NCBI GenBank assembly: GCA_900755035.1
Contig: CAAEEZ010000016.1
Coordinates: 1-64,000, forward strand
Source: Clostridia bacterium
GTDB lineage: Bacteria; Bacillota; Clostridia; Christensenellales; CAAEEZ01
Length of the DNA: 64,000 nucleotides
Direction of reading: 5' to 3'
Part shown: piece after piece, positions 43,571-52,096 of the stretch
How positions within the stretch are numbered: position 1 is the stretch's first letter
Layout: every line of letters starts with the position of its first letter
Position numbers and translations under genes: made by a program
Notes under the pieces: generated by a model
What the model was told of the DNA's origin: nothing
The model's input: only the letters and a program-made list of their open reading frames with translations
The model's database searches: none

Positions 43571-44155
43571 TTATACTATGCTTTCTATATAGTAGCCTAG
43601 CATTCCCATAAGTCCTGACAATATAATTATAGTTATTACGGAAGTTTTCTTTCTTAGCGTCGTAATTAGAGCAACTATCACTGCTATTATAATACCAACA
43701 ACGTCGATATTGCTTGCTGAAAGTGGCGAATTTATATCCACGTAACCAAAGAAGTTTTTAAGTAGCATATTGATAAACGCTACCAAAATTAGACCTACTA
43801 CGATAGGAGAAATACCTCCCATAACGCCCTTTACCACTTTGTTTTCTGGGTTTACTTTGCTTATTAGTTTAGCAATTATTAGAATAATTATAAAACTTGG
43901 CAAAACTACACCTAGCGTCGAGCAAATTGCGCCCACTGCGCCCGCTTGACTAAACCCTACGAACGTTGCCATATTTAACGCAAAAGGTCCTGGGGTAGAT
44001 TCGCTGATTGCTATCATATTCATTAGTTCTTCTACCGTTATCCAGCCCTTGCCAACCGTTACTTGCTCGATAAGCGGAATCATAGCGTATCCACCACCTA
44101 TCGTAAATAATCCTATTTTGAAAAACTCGAAAAATAAGGTAAGATAAATACTCAT
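43571..44155 (-). CDS. Chromate-type transporter, half subunit
   Basis: Short CHR-family membrane protein, 194 aa with about six helices. The family pattern TIGGGYAMIPLIEQ and AISESTPGPFALNMATFVG near residues 18 and 50-70 is clear. In bacteria with split CHR proteins, two halves form one antiporter. Chromate is only the best known substrate; physiological anions may differ. It begins four bases inside the end of the other half (44152-45150), so the pair is translated together. Confidence 0.85.
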   Translation of the reverse strand: MSIYLTLFFEFFKIGLFTIGGGYAMIPLIEQVTVGKGWITVEELMNMIAISESTPGPFALNMATFVGFSQAGAVGAICSTLGVVLPSFIIILIIAKLISKVNPENKVVKGVMGGISPIVVGLILVAFINMLLKNFFGYVDINSPLSASNIDVVGIIIAVIVALITTLRKKTSVITIIILSGLMGMLGYYIESIV

Positions 44156-45150
44156 TTTTGTACCCCCTTATTATTCGTTTTTTCGGTAATTATATTATTT
44201 TTGCCCGCAAATTGCTCGTTTTTGCAATCTTTTTGCGTATTTTCATCGCTTTCTTTTGTTTCTTTTTCGCTACATTGTTCGCTTGGCAGAACAATATTTT
44301 CCGTTTCGTTTTGGCTTATATTCTCGCTTTCACTTTGGTTTTCGCTATCAATTTTATCACTATTTTCACTATTTGTTTGCCCGTCGCAATCTCCATTTAT
44401 TACGTTTTCTTCCGTTACGTTACTTGCGTTTTCGTTATTATCTTTTTCGCTACCTTGCTCGTTATCTACACCTATATTCACGTTTTCGCCGTCCGTTTGC
44501 TTACCCAAACCATTGCTATTTTCAGCCGTAATAAGTGGCAAACTTTTATCGTTTAGAGCAAGTTGTTTTTCCTTTTTCTCTCTTATTTTTGCAACGGTAA
44601 AAGAGTATACAAGCCCAAGCGTACCACCTATCAAAATAAGATATACTGCGCTAAGCGACGTAAAGAACGACACGAAAAACGCTGTAAATAGTAGCAAGAA
44701 CGTAAACCAATTTTTATCCATACGCTTAAAGAATTTTAAGCATGCGTTACCTATTAGAATAACTACGCCTGCCCTAATCCCCTTAAAAAACCACTCTATA
44801 ACGGGCACTCCAACGACGTAGTCCATACATACGGAAATAATAGAGATAATCGTGAACGACGGCAACACAAACCCAAGCGTACAGAAAAACGCACCCCAAA
44901 ACTTGTGCAGTTTGTAGCCGATAAAGGTAGCAAGATTTATAGCAATAGGTCCAGGCGTTGACTCGCCTATTGCAATCATATTCATCATTTCGTCCTCGGA
45001 TATCCATTTTTTCTTATCAACAAGCTCTTTTTCTAGCATTGCGATAATAGCGTAACCACCACCGAAAGTTACGAATCCTACCTTCAAAAAATATAAAAAC
45101 GTTTTTAGAATAGACGCCTTACTCGAATCTTTTTCCTGTTTTTTCTTCAT
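44152..45150 (-). CDS. Chromate-type transporter, half subunit with long acidic tail
   Basis: CHR-family half protein, 332 aa. Residues 15-190 are the membrane part with VTFGGGYAIIAMLEKEL and AIGESTPGPIAINLATFIG. Residues 191-332 are a hydrophilic tail dominated by Asn, Glu, Ser, Asp and Gln with scattered Cys (C-DG, EQCSEKE, DCKNEQ), unlike ordinary members which stop after the last helix. The tail has no recognisable domain and is likely disordered, in the cytoplasm. It is translationally coupled to the other half. Function of the tail unknown. Confidence 0.85.
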   Translation of the reverse strand: MKKKQEKDSSKASILKTFLYFLKVGFVTFGGGYAIIAMLEKELVDKKKWISEDEMMNMIAIGESTPGPIAINLATFIGYKLHKFWGAFFCTLGFVLPSFTIISIISVCMDYVVGVPVIEWFFKGIRAGVVILIGNACLKFFKRMDKNWFTFLLLFTAFFVSFFTSLSAVYLILIGGTLGLVYSFTVAKIREKKEKQLALNDKSLPLITAENSNGLGKQTDGENVNIGVDNEQGSEKDNNENASNVTEENVINGDCDGQTNSENSDKIDSENQSESENISQNETENIVLPSEQCSEKETKESDENTQKDCKNEQFAGKNNIITEKTNNKGVQK

Positions 45151-45173
45151 ACCTCAATTATGCGCTAGGTAAA

Positions 45174-45204
45174 CAAAAAAAGTCAATTAAATTGACTTTT
45201 TCGT
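45174..45204 (-). terminator. Hairpin between deacetylase and chromate-type genes
   Basis: Palindromic stem AAAAGTCAATT/AATTGACTTTT with A- and T-runs; it can end plus- or minus-strand transcripts, most likely the chromate-type operon's upstream readthrough or its neighbour. Confidence 0.7.
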
Positions 45205-45226
45205 ACTTTGTTTTTTATATATTTAT

Positions 45227-46042
45227 TTATATATTATATTTTTCCATAAATTCTTTGGTCGCAATTCTTCCGTCACGATTGTAGCGTTTTAATAATTTTA
45301 AGTCGTTTATGCTTCGTAAATAGTTTTTGCTTTCATTACAAGTAAGCGTACAAACGTATCCCATTTCGCCCAAGATTTCTTCTGCAATAGGATTGTAAAT
45401 CCCATAAGGGTAAGCAAATATATAAGGTTTCTTGCCCGTAATTTTAGTTAGTTTATCGTGGTTTTTCTTAAAGTCGTTATAAATTAAATTTTTATAATCC
45501 TCTACGCTTTCACCCTTCAATTTTTTTATGCCTTTTCTTTCTTTATTGCCGTGCAAGTTGTAGGTATGGCTTGCAATCTCAACGTACTTCGACGCATTTT
45601 TCACGTCCTCGCAGTCCATGTATCCGTACTTTGCAGTTTTGTCAGTCAACTTCTTATCGTCCATATAACTGCCCACTACGGAAAATACTCCGCAAACGCC
45701 GTACTTTTCTAAAATAGGCAAGGCGTACTTGTAGTTGCCGTAAAACCCGTCGTCAAAAGTAAGCACTGCAAGTTTTTCTTTTCTTCGTATCTTCGCCCCG
45801 TTAAGCGATGCTACAAGCCCTTCCACGCTAACTATTTCGTACCCGTTATCAATAAGGTATTTTACGTCCTCGTCTAGCCTATCCTTACTAATTACGTACT
45901 TGCCCGCCCCACTACTAACTACTCCGTGATACATTAAAACAGTCACTTCAAGTGGTTTTGCCTTTGCGCTTGCCGTATACTCGCTCCCTACGCCAAACAA
46001 AAGCAATAATACAGTTAAAAACATATAGGTAAATTTTTTCAT
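45227..46042 (-). CDS. Secreted polysaccharide deacetylase family protein
   Basis: NodB-type carbohydrate esterase, about 271 aa from the ATG at 46042. That start gives MKKFTYMFLTVLLLLFG, a signal peptide or anchor, ending near ASAKAK. A GTG at 46090 would add 16 residues before it and is less likely; neither start has a strong ribosome site. VTVLMYHGVV, LTFDDGFYGNY (the metal-binding aspartate pair), ASHTYNLHG (metal histidines as H-x-Y-x-L-H) and FAYPYG follow in order. It probably removes acetyl groups from peptidoglycan or a surface glycan outside the cell. Single gene. Confidence 0.85.
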   Translation of the reverse strand: MKKFTYMFLTVLLLLFGVGSEYTASAKAKPLEVTVLMYHGVVSSGAGKYVISKDRLDEDVKYLIDNGYEIVSVEGLVASLNGAKIRRKEKLAVLTFDDGFYGNYKYALPILEKYGVCGVFSVVGSYMDDKKLTDKTAKYGYMDCEDVKNASKYVEIASHTYNLHGNKERKGIKKLKGESVEDYKNLIYNDFKKNHDKLTKITGKKPYIFAYPYGIYNPIAEEILGEMGYVCTLTCNESKNYLRSINDLKLLKRYNRDGRIATKEFMEKYNI

Positions 46043-46354
46043 AGTACTATTATCTGCGTTAATTAATAAAATATTACGCATTATAGCCACTATTTACTAT
46101 GCTTTTTTAACCTATCCCTTAGTTACGATGATAATATTTTAAGTTAAATTCCTTTTCTTATAATATTACAGCGTTATGCGTCCTTTCTATTTTTTACTTT
46201 CTTAGTCCGCTTTTTATCTCGCAATATATTATTGTTTTTTGTTTATTTTTTTTGCTCTATCAGTGTGTCTTATATTCAAACGAAAGTAGTCGTTTATCAC
46301 CCTTCGCCATGCTCCGCTATATTCTATTTTAATCCGCAATTACAATGCTATAAA
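46043..46354. other. Intergenic stretch with no gene found
   Basis: AT-rich, no convincing reading frame. It holds the upstream region of the deacetylase. I saw no clear promoter or hairpin other than the azoreductase terminator at its far end. Confidence 0.4.
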
Positions 46355-46375
46355 TAAAAGAGGCTTTCGCCTCCT
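46355..46375 (-). terminator. Terminator after the azoreductase gene
   Basis: GAGGC-GAAA-type hairpin (GAGGC/GCCTC) immediately at the stop codon, followed on the minus strand by TTTTATTTA. Confidence 0.8.
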
Positions 46376-46376
46376 T

Positions 46377-46973
46377 TTAGAATTCTTTTGCTATATCTTT
46401 TACTTGCTTTTTGTATTTTTCGTAATTTGCCCTTACCGTTTCTTCGTCGCCTTCAAGTCCTTCGGCGTTTACGAAGTAACTTTTGCCCATGCCGTACTTT
46501 ACCATTAGCACCTTGAACCACTCCAAGCCAAACGAAGTATTCGTTACGGTGTTTGTGTAGCCGCCACTAGTATAAAGCGCCATACACTTCTTGTTTTCTA
46601 GTTTGCTCGTTCCGTCCTCTCTTTTTATCTTCTTTTTTCTAAACACCCATAGCACGTAGTTTACAAGGCTAGGCGGTACTAATAAATTCCAATTTGGATA
46701 AGCGAATACGTACTTGTCATACTCCAAAAATTCGTCGCATAATAAATCGAATTGCTTGTACGTTTGCTCCTTATCTTCCTCGGCAATACCACTTGCTCTA
46801 TACCTTAGCATATCTTTATCGCTTGACACAAACTCTATATCGCCAAGTTCCTTTATGGTGATGCTATCCTCGGGGTGAATAGATTGATACTCCGTCATAA
46901 AATGCTTTAATAGTTTGTTGGTATAGGAAAATTCCCCTACGGGATTTGCCTTTATTATCAAAATTTTAGCCAT
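46377..46973 (-). CDS. FMN-dependent NADH-azoreductase/quinone oxidoreductase
   Basis: Flavodoxin-fold reductase of the AzoR group, 198 aa. KILIIKANPVGEFSYTNKL is the FMN phosphate-binding start of this family. YPNWNLLVPPSLVNYVLW and the TSGGYTNTV flavin loop follow. It reduces quinones or azo compounds two electrons at a time, in the cytoplasm. It is the last gene of a three-gene operon with a small membrane protein and a C_GCAxxG_C_C protein, suggesting redox or detoxification work. ATG with GGAGG. Confidence 0.87.
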   Translation of the reverse strand: MAKILIIKANPVGEFSYTNKLLKHFMTEYQSIHPEDSITIKELGDIEFVSSDKDMLRYRASGIAEEDKEQTYKQFDLLCDEFLEYDKYVFAYPNWNLLVPPSLVNYVLWVFRKKKIKREDGTSKLENKKCMALYTSGGYTNTVTNTSFGLEWFKVLMVKYGMGKSYFVNAEGLEGDEETVRANYEKYKKQVKDIAKEF

Positions 46974-46986
46974 ATTCCCTCCACTG

Positions 46987-47292
46987 TTATTTTTTCTTTT
47001 TTATCTCGTTTTTCTCGTATTTTTGCATAAATTCTTCTCGCCTTTTCGCTATCACTTTCCACTCTACTAGGCAAAGTACGTATATCACCACCGTCATACA
47101 CGACCAGCCTATCGTAAATCCCGTTTGATTTACGCTAATAGATATACCGATAATTATTGCCGACGTAATGGTAAGCACTATCAAAATAAGCCTGATTATT
47201 TTCAGCGTCATTCTGTCGTCTTCAAGGCGTTTTTTGTAGTAGGCTTTGTCGCCCATACTTTCTCTTAATCTTTGTTCTTTCTCTTTATTCAT
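46987..47292 (-). CDS. Small two-helix membrane protein, unknown
   Basis: 101 aa. I do not recognise a family. Charged N-terminal 30 residues (KEKEQRLRESMGDKAY) are followed by two hydrophobic helices at about 32-53 and 58-80 and a basic tail. It starts inside the end of the C_GCAxxG gene (8-bp overlap) and ends 13 bp before the azoreductase, so it belongs to their operon. It might anchor or accompany these redox proteins; this is only context. Confidence 0.6.
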   Translation of the reverse strand: MNKEKEQRLRESMGDKAYYKKRLEDDRMTLKIIRLILIVLTITSAIIIGISISVNQTGFTIGWSCMTVVIYVLCLVEWKVIAKRREEFMQKYEKNEIKKKK

Positions 47293-47743
47293 TGATTAGT
47301 CCGTTCTCTATCAAATATTTTTCTAGTATTTCTATGGAATCCTCCACGAATTTTGCGCAAGGACGCGCTTTATAATACTCTTTCGTTCTCTTTTCAGAAA
47401 TAGGCGTCGTACTAACTTTCAAGTTTTTCAAAAGTTCCCCACAAATAATTGTAGAGTTTTCGTCTATAAACTGATTAGTTAGGTCTTGTAGCAGTTTGTA
47501 ACTTTCGTCCTTGTCCTTTTTAACGTCGCCCGTTTTTTTAGTAAGTAGCCCCGTTACTATGCCCATTGCCGATACCGTTCCGCAAATATTTCGTGTTCTT
47601 GCAAAACCTGCTCCAAACCCAACCGACAAATCTAACAGCGTATTTTCGTCAAGTGGCAAATCGTTCTTGAACGCAAAAACCACGCTTTGACAGCAGTTAT
47701 ATCCCTTTGTAAACGCATCTATTCCTAGTTTTTTTCTATCCAT
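47285..47743 (-). CDS. C_GCAxxG_C_C family redox protein
   Basis: 152 aa, member of the C_GCAxxG_C_C family of presumed metal or redox proteins. Visible are GYNCCQSVVFAF near residue 14, GFGAGFARTRNICGTVSA around residues 43-60 (the GCAxxG core read here as GAGFAR with a following cysteine), a later CGEL and ARPCAKFV. These cysteines are spaced as in the family. The biochemical role is not established for the family. First gene of the operon with the small membrane protein and azoreductase. Confidence 0.8.
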   Translation of the reverse strand: MDRKKLGIDAFTKGYNCCQSVVFAFKNDLPLDENTLLDLSVGFGAGFARTRNICGTVSAMGIVTGLLTKKTGDVKKDKDESYKLLQDLTNQFIDENSTIICGELLKNLKVSTTPISEKRTKEYYKARPCAKFVEDSIEILEKYLIENGLINE

Positions 47744-47800
47744 AAGTACCTCTTAAATATTATAGCACATCACGGTAAAATCGTTACATATTATTTAGCG

Positions 47801-47829
47801 TTGACAAAGACGGCAGTATTAGATAAAAT
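47801..47829 (+). promoter_or_regulatory. Promoter of the phosphatase-like gene
   Basis: TTGACA (47801-47806), 17 bp, TAAAAT (47824-47829); the ribosome site AAGAGGTG follows within 10 bp, giving a very short leader. Confidence 0.8.
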
Positions 47830-47844
47830 AAGTAAGAGGTGAAT

Positions 47845-48324
47845 ATGAAAATACTTATAGTTTGCTCGTCGAACGTTTGCAGAAGCCCTTACGCAGAGTT
47901 TTGGCTAAAAAAACTAACGTGCGAGAGCGAAGTTTTAACTAAAAATATAGAGTGGATAAAATCTGCCGCCGTGTTTAACGAAAGCAAAAAAATATTTCCT
48001 AAAACGAAAAAGTGCTTACTTATGGACGGATTTAGCGAAACCGATATAGACGCTTTTAAGCCGACTTACGCAAAAAAACACGAAGAGTTATTAAACGACG
48101 CCGATATCATTATAGGTATGACCTACTCGCACAAAAAAATGTTGCCCGTAAAATACCAAGATAAATTCGCATCACTTAGCGAAGTAAGTTACGGTAAATA
48201 CACCGCTATCCCCGACCCATTTTTGACCTTGTCGTTCAAAAAATATAGACGGACTATGGATATAATAAAAGACTGCATTATAAAGTACGCAAAGAATTTA
48301 GAGGAAAAATTTACAACGAAATAG
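47845..48324 (+). CDS. Low-molecular-weight protein tyrosine phosphatase-like protein
   Basis: About 159 aa. The phosphate loop C-S-S-N-V-C-R-S fits the C-x5-R-S motif and comes directly after the first strand (KILIVC), as in LMW phosphatases. The general-acid region DPF near residue 130 (AIPDPFLTL) is also in place. The ATG at 47845 is preferred because the GTG six bases upstream is part of the AGAGGTG ribosome site. It could dephosphorylate tyrosine kinases of capsule synthesis, but none is in the window. Arsenate reductase is an alternative but lacks its extra cysteines here. Single gene. Confidence 0.78.
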   Translation: MKILIVCSSNVCRSPYAEFWLKKLTCESEVLTKNIEWIKSAAVFNESKKIFPKTKKCLLMDGFSETDIDAFKPTYAKKHEELLNDADIIIGMTYSHKKMLPVKYQDKFASLSEVSYGKYTAIPDPFLTLSFKKYRRTMDIIKDCIIKYAKNLEEKFTTK

Positions 48325-48355
48325 TAGTTGCGTTTTATTTAAGTAAACTTTTACA

Positions 48356-48388
48356 AAAAAAGGATTTCTATTTTGAAATCCTTTTTCA
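48356..48388. terminator. Bidirectional terminator after the phosphatase-like gene
   Basis: Perfect stem AAAGGATTTC/GAAATCCTTT with A7 before and T5 after. Confidence 0.88.
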
Positions 48389-48468
48389 TTAAGTCTACTT
48401 GTTTTCTTGCCTATTCCCAAACGTTTTATAATTGTCTTTTATTATATTTGATATTCTTTTGCTTGCTA

Positions 48469-49401
48469 CTAGTTTTCCACGTAAAGCCTACCTTGGTAGG
48501 TGTTTCTATCCCTAAACGCATTGTCAATAGCCGATAACATTCCACGCTTATCGGTAGAATATTTTGGGGCGATTAATTTTGATTTATCACCGTCGCCCGT
48601 TAGCCTTTCTATCACCACCGATTGCGGTAGTAGTTCTATTTGCGATACTAGAATATCTATGTATTCTTGCTTTAACAAGGGTTTTATCTCGCCGTTTTGA
48701 TAGCGTAAAGTGTCGATTGTGCCATTTATGAAGTATAATAAATGTATCTTTACAAAGTCGGGTTTTATGCTCGCTAGATATTTTGCAGTATTTAGCATAT
48801 CTTCCTTAGTTTCCCCTATCAGCCCGTCTACGATATGCACGCACACCTTTATTCCCTTACTTTTTAGCCTTTTATAGCAGTCGTCAAAATCTTTTACAGT
48901 ATGCCCACGATTTATCAGTTTGAGTGTGTCGTCCTTTGCCGATTGCAAGCCTAGTTCAACGATTAAAAAAGTACGCTTAGACAAATTTTCTAGGTAGCAA
49001 AGCATTTCTTCACTTATACAATCAGGTCTTGTGGAAATGGATATGCCTACGACGTCCTTTTCAACTAGCAACCTATCCACCCTTTCTTTTAAGTAGTTTA
49101 CGGGTAAGTACGTATTCGTGTAACTTTGAAAATAGGGCATATACAGCCCGTCTTTCCACTTTTTACAAACGAGTTCCTTTCCCCTATTTAGTTGCTCTAT
49201 AATATCCTGTCCAGAAGTGGAAAAATCACCGCTACCTCCACTACAAAACGTGCAACCCTTTGTAGATTTCGTGCCGTCTAAGTTTGGGCAAGTGGCCCCT
49301 ATATCCAAGGCAATTTTTATCACTTTTTTGCCAAAGATTTTCTTAAAGTAACCGTCTAATCCGTTATACGCCTTGTTATTTGCAAACGTCAAGTTTCCCA
49401 A
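48469..49401 (-). CDS. YtqA/YhcC-type radical SAM protein
   Basis: Radical SAM protein of 310 aa from the TIGR01212 group. The motif CPNLDGTKSTKGCTFC is the group's own variant, with the first cysteine far from the C-x2-C pair. SISTRPDCI and VELGLQSAKD, then KVCVHIVDGLIGETKED, are typical for the Elp3-like subgroup. Substrate not established for the family; tRNA modification is often suspected. Start is the TTG at 49401 or another TTG nine bases later; no ATG fits before the conserved region. It overlaps the isomerase gene by 26 bp. Confidence 0.85.
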   Translation of the reverse strand: MGNLTFANNKAYNGLDGYFKKIFGKKVIKIALDIGATCPNLDGTKSTKGCTFCSGGSGDFSTSGQDIIEQLNRGKELVCKKWKDGLYMPYFQSYTNTYLPVNYLKERVDRLLVEKDVVGISISTRPDCISEEMLCYLENLSKRTFLIVELGLQSAKDDTLKLINRGHTVKDFDDCYKRLKSKGIKVCVHIVDGLIGETKEDMLNTAKYLASIKPDFVKIHLLYFINGTIDTLRYQNGEIKPLLKQEYIDILVSQIELLPQSVVIERLTGDGDKSKLIAPKYSTDKRGMLSAIDNAFRDRNTYQGRLYVEN

Positions 49402-50161
49402 AATACTTTTCCGCCCTTTCTCTTAGTTCTTTCAAAAACGTTTCCGCATTAGGATAGCCGTCCTCGACGACTTCCATATTGATATTGCCTTGATATCCGT
49501 TTTTAAGCAAAATATTTGCCATATTGTCAAAATCTATAATGCCCTTCCCAAGCACCCAATGCCTATCCCCTATTTTGTCGTTATCGGAAAAATGCGTTAC
49601 GATAAGCCTATCTGCGTACTTTTCAAGGTACTTGCCCGTCGTATCACCTTCTAGGCTTGCGTGGGAAGAATCAAAACAAAAATAGATATCTTTTATCCTA
49701 CTAAACACCTTTTCCAAATCGTCTGGTCTACCTATATTTTCAACGGCTATTTTTACGCCTTTATCCTTTGCGTAAGCGTTTATTTCCTCCAAGGCGGTTA
49801 ATAATCTTTCGGTAACGTATTCGTCCTTTGTAAGCCTATTTAAGTGGATAACCATTTTCTCTACGCCCTTGTCGCTAAGTACGTCTATCCACCTTTTATG
49901 CTCTCTTATCCCTTCGAAATAAACTTCGTCACGGTCGTCTTTTAGGTGGAAGTGATAGTTAAACGGTGCGTGCACGTAGTCGACGTTTAGCCCGTACTTC
50001 TTAGCAAGGTCGAATTGCTCGTCCCTATCAAGATTAAACCATTCGCTTTCCTTTCCCCACCACAAACCGACGTTATCAAAGCCAGCCTCTTTCACCAGCC
50101 TAAACCTATCGTCTGCACTAAGAAAAAATCCGTAATTTATAGATAAAGAAAACTTGTTCAT
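49376..50161 (-). CDS. TIM-barrel sugar phosphate isomerase/epimerase family protein
   Basis: Xylose-isomerase-like TIM barrel (AP endonuclease 2 superfamily), about 261 aa. DNVGLWWGKE, VDYVHAPFNYHFH, KIAVENIG (metal glutamate), CFDSSHASLEGD (metal histidine and aspartate), VTHFSDND and INMEVVEDG (last metal glutamate) come in the expected order. It isomerises an unknown sugar or polyol. The ATG at 50161 is the better start; the GTG two codons upstream is part of the AGAGGTG site. A sugar symporter lies just upstream (50391-52079) and could supply the substrate. Confidence 0.82.
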   Translation of the reverse strand: MNKFSLSINYGFFLSADDRFRLVKEAGFDNVGLWWGKESEWFNLDRDEQFDLAKKYGLNVDYVHAPFNYHFHLKDDRDEVYFEGIREHKRWIDVLSDKGVEKMVIHLNRLTKDEYVTERLLTALEEINAYAKDKGVKIAVENIGRPDDLEKVFSRIKDIYFCFDSSHASLEGDTTGKYLEKYADRLIVTHFSDNDKIGDRHWVLGKGIIDFDNMANILLKNGYQGNINMEVVEDGYPNAETFLKELRERAEKYFGKLDVCK

Positions 50162-50355
50162 ATTCACCTCTTTGCTATTATACCCTAGATTTAATTTTTT
50201 GTTAATTACTTTGAATTCCCTTTATTAAAAACCTTACGGCGTTTTAATCGTTAGCATATACCTTAAAACAATGTTTTCGTGATAAAACTTGTAACCTATT
50301 AAGTTATTATTCTACCTGCTACGTCGCAATTTTCATCTACTATTTTTGCAAAAAA

Positions 50356-50384
50356 ATAAAGCCTACCGCAGTAGGCTTTTATTT
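50356..50384 (-). terminator. Terminator after the GPH symporter
   Basis: AAAGCCTAC-CGCA-GTAGGCTTT stem; minus-strand T-run after it. Confidence 0.9.
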
Positions 50385-50390
50385 ATTTAA

Positions 50391-52079
50391 TTAGTCTTGT
50401 TTTTCTTCGGTCGTTTCTTCGCTAGGCTCTGCCTGCTCGGTTACGCCTTCTTTTACTTCTTCCGCTACGTCGGTAGGCTCTGCTACTTCAACGGTTTCAG
50501 TTACTTCGATTGCTTCGCTAGTAGTATCTGCTACAACGTCAGTAGCAGTACCGTCTTCGCTTTCGCTTTCAGCAGTTTCGCCGTTTGCCTCAGCTTTTCT
50601 ACTTGCGATTTCTTCGATTGCTTTCTTTTGCTCTTTCTCAGTAAACTTATAGAAGAACATAGGGATAGTACAAGCTATCATACTAACTGCGCCCGACAAG
50701 ATAAGTAGTTGCCACAATGCGTCGCTACCTTCTTTGGTAACAGAGTTAGCACTAAAATCGTTCTCAATAAATCCTGAAATAGAAAATGCCATAACACCGA
50801 TAAATGCGGTTGCAGCAAGACCCATTTTGTTAATAAAGGTTTGCATTGCAAAGCAAATACCTTCGGCTCTTTCGCCCGTCTTTAACTCCAAGTAGTCAAC
50901 CGAGTCGCCTATCATAGCGTAACTCATAATGTTGTTGATACCTTGTGGAACGCCTAGTAGTACCAAACCGATTGCGTTTACAATTAGTTTCCATTGAGCA
51001 TCGTAACCAATAAAGAACATTGCAAACATTACTGCACCACCAATTAGGTGAACCATAATGTAAGTCCATTTTTTACCAAATTTCTTTTGTAGTAATGGGC
51101 AAAGAACTGATGCAATAAGTCCTCCTGGAACTACTAGCATTGTTATAATTGAGAACAAGCCTTCACCACCTTGATTTGCCAAAACGTATTTAGCAAAATA
51201 AAGTCCGCCCGTTCCGGTATATATCATTCTTGCACAACCAAGCACGCCTGACAAAACTACTAACATACAAGGTTTATTTTTGAATAGAAGTTTTAAGTTA
51301 TGTTTTAGAGAAGGTGCTGATTCGTTACTAATATATCTTTCCTTAGTAGTCTTAAATCCATATAAAAACATAGGAACTGATATTACCGAGAAGAATACTG
51401 CTGCACCAAAGTAGAAGTATCTTAGTCCTTCTTGTCCACTACCCTCTAACACTGCACTTGCAATAGGTGGAATAGCAACTGAAATAAGACCTGCTGCTGC
51501 CGTGCAAAGAAGTCTTGCTACGGTTAGTAATCTACTTCTAAAATCAGTATCTGCACTCATTGCAGTAGATAGTCCCCAATATGGTACGTCGATAATCGTA
51601 TACGTTACCGACCAAACAACATAGATGATAGACAACGCAATAAATCCAGTAAGATTAGCAGGATACCATGGCAAGAAGCATAAGATAGTCATAATAGCAA
51701 TAGGAATAGGAGTCCACTTTAAGTAAGGTCTGCACTTACCCCATTGAGTTCTTGTCCTATCAACGATACTACCCATTATCGGGTCGTTAAATGCGTCGAA
51801 CACACGACAACCTAGCATCAAAAATGCTACGCCAGTTGAGGCCCTTAGCCAAAAACTAGAACCCGCTGGTAACGGATTTCCTAAAATATCGGTGGTATTA
51901 CCAAAGCCTAATGCATCGGTCATAAATACCATTAAGAAAGAACCGATAATACCACAAATCAAGTTTTGTCCAAATCCCGCGATAGAGTAACCGATAACCT
52001 CTTTGAATTTAAGGTCCTCGCCACGAGAGTTTTTACAGAAGTTTGTGGTTTTTTGATTCAACCATTGTTTTAATGTCAT
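50391..52079 (-). CDS. GPH-family sugar:cation symporter (MelB-like) with acidic tail
   Basis: Glycoside-pentoside-hexuronide transporter of the major facilitator fold, about 562 aa and 12 helices. The family motif FDAFNDPIMGSIVDRTRTQWGK with RPYLKW is clear near residues 65-100 (given in two parts). Substrate is a sugar or glycoside, coupled to sodium or protons. From about residue 475 the chain becomes a ~85-residue tail rich in Glu, Ala, Thr and Val, unlike normal members. The ATG at 52079 is preceded by GGAGAGAAG; the longer TTG frame would start within that site. It comes after the YbaK gene with an 18-bp gap. Confidence 0.87.
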   Translation of the reverse strand: MTLKQWLNQKTTNFCKNSRGEDLKFKEVIGYSIAGFGQNLICGIIGSFLMVFMTDALGFGNTTDILGNPLPAGSSFWLRASTGVAFLMLGCRVFDAFNDPIMGSIVDRTRTQWGKCRPYLKWTPIPIAIMTILCFLPWYPANLTGFIALSIIYVVWSVTYTIIDVPYWGLSTAMSADTDFRSRLLTVARLLCTAAAGLISVAIPPIASAVLEGSGQEGLRYFYFGAAVFFSVISVPMFLYGFKTTKERYISNESAPSLKHNLKLLFKNKPCMLVVLSGVLGCARMIYTGTGGLYFAKYVLANQGGEGLFSIITMLVVPGGLIASVLCPLLQKKFGKKWTYIMVHLIGGAVMFAMFFIGYDAQWKLIVNAIGLVLLGVPQGINNIMSYAMIGDSVDYLELKTGERAEGICFAMQTFINKMGLAATAFIGVMAFSISGFIENDFSANSVTKEGSDALWQLLILSGAVSMIACTIPMFFYKFTEKEQKKAIEEIASRKAEANGETAESESEDGTATDVVADTTSEAIEVTETVEVAEPTDVAEEVKEGVTEQAEPSEETTEEKQD

Positions 52080-52096
52080 AACTTCTCTCTCCAAAT

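Noticed and set aside
44158..44821. Long open frames on the plus strand opposite the chromate-type tail
   Set aside because: They arise from the low-complexity Asn/Glu/Ser codons of the minus-strand gene; no ribosome site and Ser/Phe/Leu-rich nonsense.
47845..48324. Arsenate reductase
   Set aside because: Only the phosphate-loop cysteines are present; the additional redox cysteines of thioredoxin-coupled ArsC are missing, and no ars genes are near.
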